Made by a program: the position numbers and the translations under genes
NCBI GenBank assembly: GCA_035718085.1
Contig: DASTHS010000245.1
Span: 1 to 11,753 of the forward strand
Length of the DNA: 11,753 nucleotides
Direction: 5' to 3'
Source: DASTHS01 sp035718085
GTDB lineage: Bacteria; Actinomycetota; Acidimicrobiia; Acidimicrobiales; Palsa-688
Shown here: one piece after another, positions 6,869 to 11,753 of the stretch
How positions within the stretch are numbered: the first letter of the stretch is position 1
Layout of the letters: each line of letters starts with the position of its first letter
Notes under the pieces: model-generated
What the model saw: the letters and a program-made list of their open reading frames with translations, nothing else
Told to the model about the DNA's origin: nothing
The model's database searches: none

Positions 6869-7690
6869 ATGCCGACCATGGCGTCGGCGGTCACCCCCCA
6901 GGCGGCAGCACCAGGCGACCTGCCGCCGCCGCTGGTTCGCCTCAGGCGCCACCCGCTGCGCTGGGTGCGCATCCGCGCCGTGCTCCTCGTCGACGCCGTC
7001 GTGCTCGCCCACCTCGGCGCGCTCGTCGTCGCCGCCGTCTACTACCTCTGCACCCAGACCGACCCGGCGGTGAAGCACTGGTGGGACAGCACCGTGCAGC
7101 CGCCGTCGCTGCGCCACGACATCCGCGACGTCGGAGAGGGCGTGCTGGCGTCCTGCTTCGCCCAGGGGGTCGTCTGGAACCACTTCGCCCGCGGCCACGC
7201 CAGCGCCGGCGCCCGCTTCGCCGAGCTGCGCGCCCGGCGCCACGTGCCGGTCACCCTCACCGCCATCGCCACCGCCGTGGTGGTGGGCGCCGCCGCCTTC
7301 GCCGTGGGCGAAGCCGTGATCGCCCTGACCAAGCCGCACGTGCGCCAGGTGGTGCCCCACGGGGCGGTCTGGACCCGGGCCGCCACCCTCTGGACCTCCG
7401 GCTACGACAAGAAGGCGCTCGGCTTCGTCGCCGCCGTCGTGGCCCGCCGCCCGCTCCACGTCGTGTTCGACCGGGTGCAGCTGTGGTTCGCCCGCGAGCG
7501 CGCCGCCCGGTCGCTGGCGCTGCGCTGGTACCACCCGCCGGTGTTCAAGGCCCGCGTCAACGCCCTCGCCGGCGGTGACGCCACCGTCGACCCCCACCCG
7601 GTGGCGCTGCGGGTGCTCGGCGGCGCCGCCCTGGCCGTGGGCGCCGGGCTGGCGGCCTTCGGCTTCTACGTGCTCACCTACGTGGCCTGA
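6869..7690 (+). CDS. Membrane protein of unknown function, three predicted transmembrane segments
   Basis: A 273-residue protein I cannot place in a family. A short Pro/Ala-rich cytosolic-type N-terminus and a basic patch (RLRRHPLRWVRIR) precede hydrophobic segments encoded near 6970-7050 (VLLVDAVVLAHLGALVVAAVYY), 7250-7330 (TLTAIATAVVVGAAAFAVGEAVIAL) and 7600-7690 at the C-terminus (LRVLGGAALAVGAGLAAFGFYVLTYVA). The loop between the second and third contains a possible amphipathic stretch (KKALGFVAAVVARRPLHVVF) and many Arg residues, suggesting a cytosolic side by the positive-inside rule. Two in-frame ATGs (6869 and 6878) are possible. I chose the first because AAGGG (6848-6852) is nearer, though still far for a ribosome binding site. 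It follows hrpB by 20 nt and precedes the DRSWG-motif gene by 29 nt, so it probably shares their transcript. Confidence 0.72.
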   Translation: MPTMASAVTPQAAAPGDLPPPLVRLRRHPLRWVRIRAVLLVDAVVLAHLGALVVAAVYYLCTQTDPAVKHWWDSTVQPPSLRHDIRDVGEGVLASCFAQGVVWNHFARGHASAGARFAELRARRHVPVTLTAIATAVVVGAAAFAVGEAVIALTKPHVRQVVPHGAVWTRAATLWTSGYDKKALGFVAAVVARRPLHVVFDRVQLWFARERAARSLALRWYHPPVFKARVNALAGGDATVDPHPVALRVLGGAALAVGAGLAAFGFYVLTYVA

Positions 7691-7708
7691 GCCGGCGTCG
7701 CGACAGCC

Positions 7709-7714
7709 AGGAGG
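7709..7714 (+). promoter_or_regulatory. Strong ribosome binding site for the DRSWG-motif gene
   Basis: AGGAGG (7709-7714) is a perfect Shine-Dalgarno core 5 nt before GTG 7720. It fixes that start codon and is the strongest ribosome binding site seen in the window, where most starts have little or none. Confidence 0.8.
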
Positions 7715-7719
7715 CCAGC

Positions 7720-8850
7720 GTGCTCAACAGGTTCGACGACTTCCCCATCCACCAGACGCCCGAGCCGGTGGCCCACCTGGCCTCGTCGGACCGCAACGCC
7801 TACGACCGCAGCTGGTTCAACGGCTACAGCACCGACGGCACCCGCTACTTCGGCATCGGGATCGCCACCTACCCGCACCGCGGCATCCTCGACTGCGCCT
7901 TCAGCGCCGTGGAGGCCGGCGGCCGCCAGCACAGCTTCTTCGGGTCGCGCCGGGCGCCGCTCGAGCGCAGCGACACCACGTGCGGGCCGTTCCGCCTGGA
8001 GGTCGTCGAGCCGATGCGCCGCACGCGGGTGGTGCTCGACGACAACCCCTCCGGGGTGACCTGCGACCTGACCTTCTCCGCCCGCACGGCGCCCATCGAG
8101 GAGGCCCGTCAGACCCTCTGGCGGGGCAGCCGCCGGTGGATGGACGCCACCCGCTTCGACCAGTTCGGCCGCTGGTCGGGCACCGTCGGCCACCCCGACG
8201 GCGGCTTCGACGTCGACGACGAGGGCTGGTGGGGCACCAAGGACCGGTCGTGGGGGGTGCGCGCCGTCGGCGAGCCCGAGACCGGCGGGGCGCCCGACCG
8301 CAGCCTGCCGAGCTTCTTCTTCCTGTGGGCTCCCCTGGTGTGGGACGACCACGTCAGCCACGCCATCTTCTTCGACGGCCCCGAGGGCCAGGCCCTCGTG
8401 CGCGAGGGCCTGACGGCGCCGCTGTTCCCGAGCGAGTCGGCGCTCCCCGACCCCACCGACGCCCGTGACACCCGCATGGCGAGCGCCGCCCACCGGGTGC
8501 GCTACGTGCCCGGCACCCGCCTGGCCGCCTCCGCCGAGATCGACCTGACCGACCTGGCCGGCGCGACCACCACGATCGCCCTCGAGCCGGTGCTGCGCTT
8601 CCAGATGAAGGGCCTCGGCTACGGCCACCCCGAGTGGGGGCAGGGCCGCTGGAAGGGCGAGCTCGAGCTCGGCGGCGAGTCGTTCGACCCCGCCGCCATC
8701 GACCTGCTGGCCCCCGAGCACCTCCACGTGCAGCAGGTGGTGCGGGCCACCGCCGGCGACGCCCGGGGCGTCGGCGTGCTCGAGCAGATCGCCATCGGCC
8801 CCCACACCCCGAGCGGTCTCACCGGGCTGCTCGACGGCTGGACGCCCTGA
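7720..8850 (+). CDS. Actinobacterial 376-residue protein with DRSWG motif (possibly AttH/CrtC-like lipocalin-fold family)
   Basis: A complete soluble protein with no signal peptide or membrane segment. It is rich in aromatic residues and beta-strand-like stretches. Distinct motifs are NAYDRSWFNGYSTDG (26-40), RYFGIGIATYPHRGILD (42-58), WMDATRFDQFGRWSG (140-154), GTKDRSWGVRAVG (172-184) and FFLWAPLVWDDHVSHAIFFD (200-219). The DRSWGxR segment between two sheets resembles a group of poorly characterised actinobacterial proteins (DUF7064/DUF7065 type) related in fold to hydroxyneurosporene-synthase/AttH-like lipocalin-fold proteins. This placement is from memory of the motif and moderate at best. 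Such proteins are often found with fatty-acid, steroid or terpenoid metabolism genes, so binding or hydration of a hydrophobic molecule is a guess. It ends the plus-strand run, 22 bp before the convergent transporter gene. Confidence 0.78.
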   Translation: MLNRFDDFPIHQTPEPVAHLASSDRNAYDRSWFNGYSTDGTRYFGIGIATYPHRGILDCAFSAVEAGGRQHSFFGSRRAPLERSDTTCGPFRLEVVEPMRRTRVVLDDNPSGVTCDLTFSARTAPIEEARQTLWRGSRRWMDATRFDQFGRWSGTVGHPDGGFDVDDEGWWGTKDRSWGVRAVGEPETGGAPDRSLPSFFFLWAPLVWDDHVSHAIFFDGPEGQALVREGLTAPLFPSESALPDPTDARDTRMASAAHRVRYVPGTRLAASAEIDLTDLAGATTTIALEPVLRFQMKGLGYGHPEWGQGRWKGELELGGESFDPAAIDLLAPEHLHVQQVVRATAGDARGVGVLEQIAIGPHTPSGLTGLLDGWTP

Positions 8851-8851
8851 T

Positions 8852-8872
8852 GCCGCACCCGGCGGGAGCGGC
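8852..8872. terminator. Weak hairpin between convergent genes
   Basis: GCCGC (8852-8856) and GCGGC (8868-8872) can pair around an 11-nt loop in the 22-bp gap between two convergent stop codons. Position suggests a shared terminator, but the stem is short and there is no U tract on either strand, so support is weak. Confidence 0.2.
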
Positions 8873-9562
8873 TCAGAGCTGGCCGCGGACCCCGGCGTCG
8901 CGCTCGACGTCGTTGAGGTCGTCGAGCACGCTGCCGTCCATGGCGGCGCGGCCGGCGCCGTGGCGCAGCAGGGGCAGGGTGGTGCGGTGGCGGGTGTCCT
9001 CCACCTCGGCGGCGAAGGCGCAGTAGAGGGCGACGATGCACAGCGCCAGGCCCAGCCACCCCGACGCGCTGCGCCACGCCACCCCGCCGTGCAGCTGGTA
9101 GACGCCGGTCACCGCGAACCGTGCCGCGGCCATGGCGAACGCCAGACCGATCGCCACCTTCCCGAAGGCCGCCGCGGTGGCCGGCACCAGCACGGCGGCT
9201 GCCGCCACGCACAACAGCAGCCCGAGCACGGGGCTGCGGCTGCCCGGCGGCGCCGTCGCCATCAGCACGCCGGTGACCGCCCACGTGCCGGCCAGGGTGG
9301 CCAGGCCGGTGCCGCCGGCGCCGTCGCGCGCGAGGAAGCCGAACACCGAGCCGAGCACCTGCATGGGCACGGTGAAGACCAGCACGACGAGGGCCACCTG
9401 GTGCGCGGAGCTGACCGGCACCCACCGCAGCTGCAGACCGGTGAGCACGATCGACCCGGCGGCGAGGGCGATCATCCCGAGCGGGAGGGGGCTGCCGATC
9501 GGGCGCAGCACGATGCGCGCCATCCGCTCGAGGCGGTCGCGCCGCGCGTCGTCCGGCACCAT
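8873..9562 (-). CDS. GPR1/FUN34/YaaH-like (acetate uptake transporter family) membrane protein
   Basis: A complete 229-residue integral membrane protein with six hydrophobic segments near residues 26-46, 55-77, 85-102, 110-127, 131-155 and 165-185. This is the normal count for the GPR1/FUN34/YaaH family, which carries acetate, succinate or ammonium-related solutes. The entry motif SPLPLGM (24-30) resembles the family's NPAPLGL signature, with Asn replaced by Ser. The acidic C-terminal tail ends DDLNDVERDAGVRGQL, a form also seen in actinobacterial relatives. The substrate is not known. I chose ATG 9562 because the reverse strand has GGTAGGAG 7 nt upstream (9577-9570). An in-frame GTG two codons earlier and an ATG six codons earlier are less well placed. 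It converges on the DRSWG-motif gene and diverges from the lipoprotein gene across 84 bp. Confidence 0.8.
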   Translation of the reverse strand: MVPDDARRDRLERMARIVLRPIGSPLPLGMIALAAGSIVLTGLQLRWVPVSSAHQVALVVLVFTVPMQVLGSVFGFLARDGAGGTGLATLAGTWAVTGVLMATAPPGSRSPVLGLLLCVAAAAVLVPATAAAFGKVAIGLAFAMAAARFAVTGVYQLHGGVAWRSASGWLGLALCIVALYCAFAAEVEDTRHRTTLPLLRHGAGRAAMDGSVLDDLNDVERDAGVRGQL

Positions 9563-9646
9563 CGCCACGCTCCTACCCATCCCGGTCGGCGGGGCCGCTA
9601 GCTTTCGCTGGCGGCCGCCGAGGGGCGACCGTCGGCGGGAGGCGTG
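9563..9646. promoter_or_regulatory. Divergent promoter region, transporter and lipoprotein genes
   Basis: This 84-bp gap should hold start signals for both neighbours. For the lipoprotein, TAGCTT (9599-9604) fits a TAnnnT -10 box and would leave a leader of about 36 nt containing the ribosome binding site GGGAGG (9637-9642), 4 nt before ATG 9647. No convincing -35 hexamer was seen. For the transporter, only the ribosome binding site (9577-9570 on the reverse strand) is clear and no good -10 box was found. Confidence 0.4.
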
Positions 9647-10417
9647 ATGCACCACCTGAAGTTCGCTGCCGGCGCCGCGGTGCTGGCCCTGTCGGCCTCC
9701 GCCTGCGGGGGTGCCTCCCCGAGCGCCCGGTCGGGTGCGGCCACCACCGCTGCACCGACGACGACGTCGAGCACGGCGACCTCGAGCACCACGACCCCGC
9801 CGACCACGACGCCCGCCCCCGACCCGACCGCCGACCGGGCCACCGCCGCCTCGATCAACCTGGCGGCCGCCGACCTTCCCGGCTACACCCCCACCCCGAG
9901 CTCGAACGACGGCAGCGACCCGATCGCCGCCAAGTTGGCCCAGTGCGCCGGCGCCCCCGACCCGAGCGCCATCGACGTGGTCGACGTCAGCTCGCCCGAC
10001 TTCGACAACGACACCGGCGAGGTCTCCTCCGACGTCACCATGGTGAAGACGGCCGCCGACGGTGCCGCCGACCTGGCCGCCATCACCAGCGACAAGCTCG
10101 GCCCCTGCTTCCAGACCGTCGGCCTGCCGGCCCTGCAGGCCACGCTGCCCAGCGGCAGCACCCTCAGCGGCCTGCGCGTGACCCCCCAGGCGCCACCGCT
10201 GGGCGCCCAGTCGTTCGCCTTCCAGGTGGGGCTCTCGGTCTCGGTGCCCGGCCAGGCCGCCACCACCGTGGTCGACGACACCGAGGGCTTCCTGGTGGGC
10301 CGGGCCGAGGTCAGCCTCGACGTCTTCGCCACCGGCGCCCAACCCGACCGCGCCCTCGAGGCGCGCCTGCTGGCGCTGCTGCGCAGCCGGGCCACCGCCG
10401 CCCCCGGCACCGCCTGA
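9647..10417 (+). CDS. Putative secreted lipoprotein with Thr/Ser-rich linker
   Basis: A 256-residue exported protein of unknown function. The N-terminus MHHLKFAAGAAVLALSASAC has a short basic start, a hydrophobic core and a lipobox-like end (ASAC). Cys20 would therefore be lipidated and the protein anchored on the outer face of the cytoplasmic membrane. A low-complexity linker of Thr, Ser, Pro and Ala follows (about residues 29-65), typical of actinobacterial surface lipoproteins. The globular part starts around AASINLAAADLPGY and has two further Cys residues (LAQCAG and GPCFQT) that may form a disulfide. Its pattern, LPGY...aLxxC...SSDVTMVKT...GPCF...FxVGLSV, resembles uncharacterised actinobacterial lipoproteins, but I cannot name a domain. 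ATG 9647 is preferred over GTG 9644 because GGGAGG lies 4 nt before the ATG but only 1 nt before the GTG. Confidence 0.82.
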   Translation: MHHLKFAAGAAVLALSASACGGASPSARSGAATTAAPTTTSSTATSSTTTPPTTTPAPDPTADRATAASINLAAADLPGYTPTPSSNDGSDPIAAKLAQCAGAPDPSAIDVVDVSSPDFDNDTGEVSSDVTMVKTAADGAADLAAITSDKLGPCFQTVGLPALQATLPSGSTLSGLRVTPQAPPLGAQSFAFQVGLSVSVPGQAATTVVDDTEGFLVGRAEVSLDVFATGAQPDRALEARLLALLRSRATAAPGTA

Positions 10418-10419
10418 TC

Positions 10420-10438
10420 GCGCCGCCGACGCCGGCGC
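10420..10438. terminator. Possible bidirectional hairpin between convergent genes
   Basis: GCGCCG (10420-10425) and CGGCGC (10433-10438) form a 6-bp GC stem with a 7-nt loop, 3 nt after the lipoprotein stop and 12 bp before the regulator stop on the other strand. There is no U tract, so it is a terminator candidate by position only. Confidence 0.3.
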
Positions 10439-10449
10439 CCTTCCGGTGC

Positions 10450-11055
10450 TCAGGCCAGCAGGGCGTGCAACGCGGCGACCAGCGCGGCGCGCGCCTTGGG
10501 GCGCGACAGGCCCTGGTCGTGGCAGAGCAGCTCCCACGACTCGAACGAGCACAGCACGTCGACGGTGGCGAGGGCCCCGGGGCGGCCGGCGCCGGCCACC
10601 CGGTCGAGCTCGGGGGCGAAGAGGGTGGCGACCTGCCGGCGCAGGAGGGTGCGGGCCCGCTCGACCTGCTGGCGCACCACCTCGTGGCGGTGGGCCGAGG
10701 CCCGTGCCGCCCGGGCGGCGGGCGCCACCGCCTCGAGCAGGCGCGTGCGGGCGGCCACGAACCGCTCGATCTTCTCCGGCGTCGGCGTGTCGGCGGTGAC
10801 CCCGGGGTCGATCAGCGGCCGGGCCCGCTGGAGCTGGCGGGCGATGGCCTCGCCGTGGAGGTCGTCGACGTCGTCGAAGTAGCGGAACAGCGACCGCGCC
10901 GACAGGCCGGCCCGCTCGGCCACCTCGGCCAGCGCCGGCGACAGGTTGCCCTCTGCGAACAGCGCCAGCAGGGCCTCGACGACGGCGTCGCGGTTGCGCT
11001 GGCGGCGCAGCCGCCGCCCGTCGACCCCCTCGGCGGGCTCGACCCCGACGCTCAT
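10450..11055 (-). CDS. TetR family transcriptional regulator
   Basis: A complete 201-residue TetR-type regulator. The N-terminal DNA-binding domain is clear: a basic arm (GRRLRRQRNRDAVVEALLALF, in which the first helix starts) is followed by the helix-turn-helix ALAEVAERAGLSARSLFRYFDDVDDL (41-66), whose SLFRYF segment is the family's recognition helix end. The remaining helices form the variable ligand-binding and dimerisation half, Arg/Ala-rich and without a nameable ligand pocket. Family members repress a promoter until a small molecule binds. ATG 11055 places the HTH at the usual position and has a GAGG 9 nt upstream. A GTG at 11106 would add 17 residues. It is divergent from the SRPBCC and sulfatase genes, which are the likely targets together with its own gene (see the palindrome in the gap). 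Confidence 0.9.
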   Translation of the reverse strand: MSVGVEPAEGVDGRRLRRQRNRDAVVEALLALFAEGNLSPALAEVAERAGLSARSLFRYFDDVDDLHGEAIARQLQRARPLIDPGVTADTPTPEKIERFVAARTRLLEAVAPAARAARASAHRHEVVRQQVERARTLLRRQVATLFAPELDRVAGAGRPGALATVDVLCSFESWELLCHDQGLSRPKARAALVAALHALLA

Positions 11056-11123
11056 CACCGCGTGCCTCGCACCACCGATGCCGCCCACCAGCCCGCGCCT
11101 TGCCACATCCGCCGCACCGCAGG

Positions 11124-11152
11124 ACGGTAGCTTTTGTCATCGCCCATGTCAA
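11124..11152 (-). promoter_or_regulatory. Promoter of the tetR-family gene
   Basis: On the minus strand TTGACA (11152-11147), a perfect -35 hexamer, is followed after exactly 17 nt by TACCGT (11129-11124), a TAnnnT -10 box. This is the only consensus-like full promoter I see in the window. The transcript would start around 11117 and have a leader of roughly 60 nt before ATG 11055. Confidence 0.65.
11134..11152. promoter_or_regulatory. Candidate TetR operator: 19-bp imperfect palindrome
   Basis: The left half TTGTCAT (11134-11140) and right half ATGTCAA (11146-11152) face each other across CGCCC. Seven of nine symmetric base pairs match (TTGnCATnG and its mirror). The palindrome covers the -35 hexamer and half the spacer of the tetR promoter and ends one base before the forward -10 box. 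A dimer bound here would block both directions, the usual arrangement for an autoregulated TetR repressor. Binding is inferred from position and symmetry. Confidence 0.6.
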
Positions 11153-11153
11153 C

Positions 11154-11159
11154 TACGCT
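11154..11159 (+). promoter_or_regulatory. Forward -10 box for the SRPBCC-sulfatase unit
   Basis: TACGCT fits TAnnnT and lies exactly 6 nt before ATG 11166, the spacing of leaderless actinobacterial transcripts. There is no good -35 at 17 nt; TTGTCA (11134-11139) is 14 nt upstream, which is short. The operator-like palindrome abuts this box. Confidence 0.45.
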
Positions 11160-11165
11160 GCGGGC

Positions 11166-11189
11166 ATGACCCGATCGCCGCGCCGGTGA
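11166..11189 (+). CDS. Possible leaderless seven-codon upstream ORF (MTRSPRR)
   Basis: ATG 11166 opens a seven-codon frame ending at TGA 11187-11189. The stop overlaps the GTG start of the SRPBCC gene in the classic GTGA arrangement. The -10 box TACGCT sits 6 nt before the ATG, so ribosomes could load directly on the transcript's 5' end, translate the short peptide and pass to the downstream gene, which has no Shine-Dalgarno sequence of its own. The peptide itself is very basic and probably has no separate function. The alternative is that this ATG is chance. Confidence 0.35.
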   Translation: MTRSPRR

Positions 11190-11605
11190 CCGCCGGGCGC
11201 GCCAGCGTGCGGCGCGAGGTGCGCATCGCGCGCCCCGCCGACGAGGTGTGGCCGCTGATCGGCGAGCCGACCCGGTTGCCGGAGTGGTTCCCGGGCATCG
11301 CGTCCGCGACCGTCGACGGCACGACGCGCACCGTGGTGACCGGCGCCGGCCTGCCCATGCCGGAGCAGATCGTCACCAACGACCCCCTGCAGCGGCGCTT
11401 CCAGTACCGGCTCACCGGGCCGATGGTGCGCTCGCATCTGTCGACGATCGACGTGTTCGACCTCGGTGACGGCACCTGCCTGGTGGCCTACGGCGCCGAC
11501 GCCGAACCGGCGACCATGGCCCTGGTGATCGCCGGCGCCGCCGGCGCCGCCCTCGAGCACCTGCGAGACCTGATGGAAGCCGACCAGACCGGAGGCGCCC
11601 GATAG
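11186..11605 (+). CDS. SRPBCC family protein (START/polyketide cyclase-like fold)
   Basis: A complete 139-residue protein with the helix-grip fold pattern used to enclose hydrophobic ligands. The typical opening VRREVRIARPADEVWPLIGEPTRLPEWFPGIASATVDG (residues 8-45) contains the family's DEVW...W..P signature. Beta-strand stretches follow (RTVVTGAG, QIVTNDPLQRRFQYRL, HLSTIDVFDLGDGTCLVAYG), and it ends with the long C-terminal helix MALVIAGAAGAALEHLRDLMEA that closes the cavity. The family includes aromatase/cyclases, lipid-binding proteins and stress proteins, so the ligand is unknown. GTG 11186 gives the standard N-terminus. No ribosome binding site is visible, and translation may come from the overlapping upstream ORF. 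Its TAG stop overlaps the sulfatase GTG by one base, so the two are translated together, and the unit is probably controlled by the divergent TetR regulator. Confidence 0.87.
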   Translation: MTAGRASVRREVRIARPADEVWPLIGEPTRLPEWFPGIASATVDGTTRTVVTGAGLPMPEQIVTNDPLQRRFQYRLTGPMVRSHLSTIDVFDLGDGTCLVAYGADAEPATMALVIAGAAGAALEHLRDLMEADQTGGAR

Positions 11606-11753
11606 TGGCCCGGAAGATCCTGCTCGTGACCACCGACCAGCAGCGCTACGACACCCTCGGGTGCAACGGCGGCACCCTGGCCCGCACCCCGGTGGTCGAC
11701 CGGCTGGCCGCCGAGGGCTTCCGCTACGAGCGGGCCGTGCCCCAGTCGGTCGT
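11605..11753 (+). CDS. Sulfatase family protein (N-terminal 49 codons, runs off the window)
   Basis: The first 49 residues of an arylsulfatase-like hydrolase of the alkaline phosphatase superfamily. KILLVTTDQQRYDTLGCNGG matches the sulfatase opening, where the Asp of TTDQQR is a calcium ligand. LARTPVVDRLAAEGFRYERAVPQS matches the next block (TPxxDxLAxEGxxFxxA). The catalytic Cys/Ser of the CxPxR motif, which is converted to formylglycine, should come within the next 10-20 residues and lies outside the window, so activity cannot be judged. Family members remove sulfate from aryl, sugar or steroid esters; related phosphonate hydrolases share the same start. GTG 11605 overlaps the SRPBCC stop by one base. 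Confidence 0.88.
   Translation, partial: MARKILLVTTDQQRYDTLGCNGGTLARTPVVDRLAAEGFRYERAVPQSV

Noticed and set aside
9730..9835. ACC/ACG-rich stretch considered as a tandem repeat
   Set aside because: It has no fixed period and encodes the lipoprotein's Thr/Ser/Pro linker in frame.
8873..11152. Minus-strand frame of 759 codons that reaches from the transporter gene to the tetR promoter
   Set aside because: Only the last 229 codons look like a protein (six membrane segments). The rest passes antisense through the lipoprotein and out of frame through the regulator.
11166..11189. ATG 11166 as the true SRPBCC start with a frameshift
   Set aside because: The SRPBCC frame from GTG 11186 already gives a complete, normal-length fold, so no missing segment needs to be restored.
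1..11753. CRISPR arrays, tRNA or rRNA genes, insertion sequences, attachment sites, defence or toxin-antitoxin modules, biosynthetic clusters
   Set aside because: No spaced direct repeats, tRNA cloverleaf-like arms, transposase motifs or characteristic proteins were seen by reading. The gaps between genes are under about 130 bp. A tRNA scan and profile search would settle it.

Overview
The window is very GC-rich DNA with C or G at most third codon positions and many GTG starts. Genes are tightly packed, and several start codons sit right behind a TAnnnT -10 box, as in leaderless genes. The protein families (acetate-transporter-like GPR1/FUN34/YaaH, AUR1-type PAP2, PrmC-related methyltransferase, ADH-A-type alcohol dehydrogenase) point to a high-GC actinomycete. 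Acidimicrobiia is my best guess, but this is inferred from style and family content, not from a marker gene. It looks like ordinary chromosome: no rRNA, tRNA, transposase, phage gene, CRISPR array or obvious island boundary was seen, and no stretch over 300 bases lacks a gene.

Layout: (1) 1-439, minus: 5' part of an inositol-monophosphatase-family gene, divergent by 24 bp from (2) a plus-strand run 464-2842: GNAT acetyltransferase, a 187-residue unknown protein, a DUF952 protein and an AUR1-type PAP2 membrane protein, joined by overlaps or a 12-nt gap. (3) 2557-3339, minus: a PrmC/HemK-related methyltransferase whose 3' end overlaps the PAP2 gene by 286 bp. (4) A 33-bp divergent gap filled by a 24-bp inverted repeat leads to a plus-strand run 3373-8850: zinc alcohol dehydrogenase, ATP-dependent helicase HrpB, a three-segment membrane protein of unknown function, and a 376-residue protein with a DRSWG motif. 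(5) 8873-9562, minus: GPR1/FUN34/YaaH-like transporter; divergent from it 9647-10417, plus: a lipoprotein with a Thr/Ser linker. (6) 10450-11055, minus: a TetR-family regulator, divergent from an SRPBCC protein (11186-11605) and the first 49 codons of a sulfatase that runs off the window.

The best-organised regulatory signal is the tetR/SRPBCC intergenic region. It holds a 19-bp imperfect palindrome lying over a consensus-like tetR promoter (TTGACA, 17 bp, TACCGT) and touching a forward -10 box. That -10 box is placed for leaderless transcription of a seven-codon ORF whose stop overlaps the SRPBCC start (GTGA). I infer a self-regulated TetR switch over an SRPBCC-sulfatase unit that continues beyond the window. 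No complete novel multi-gene system is evident; the unusual points are regulatory architecture, the antisense gene overlap, a changed NPPY motif in the methyltransferase, and an unclear hrpB start codon.
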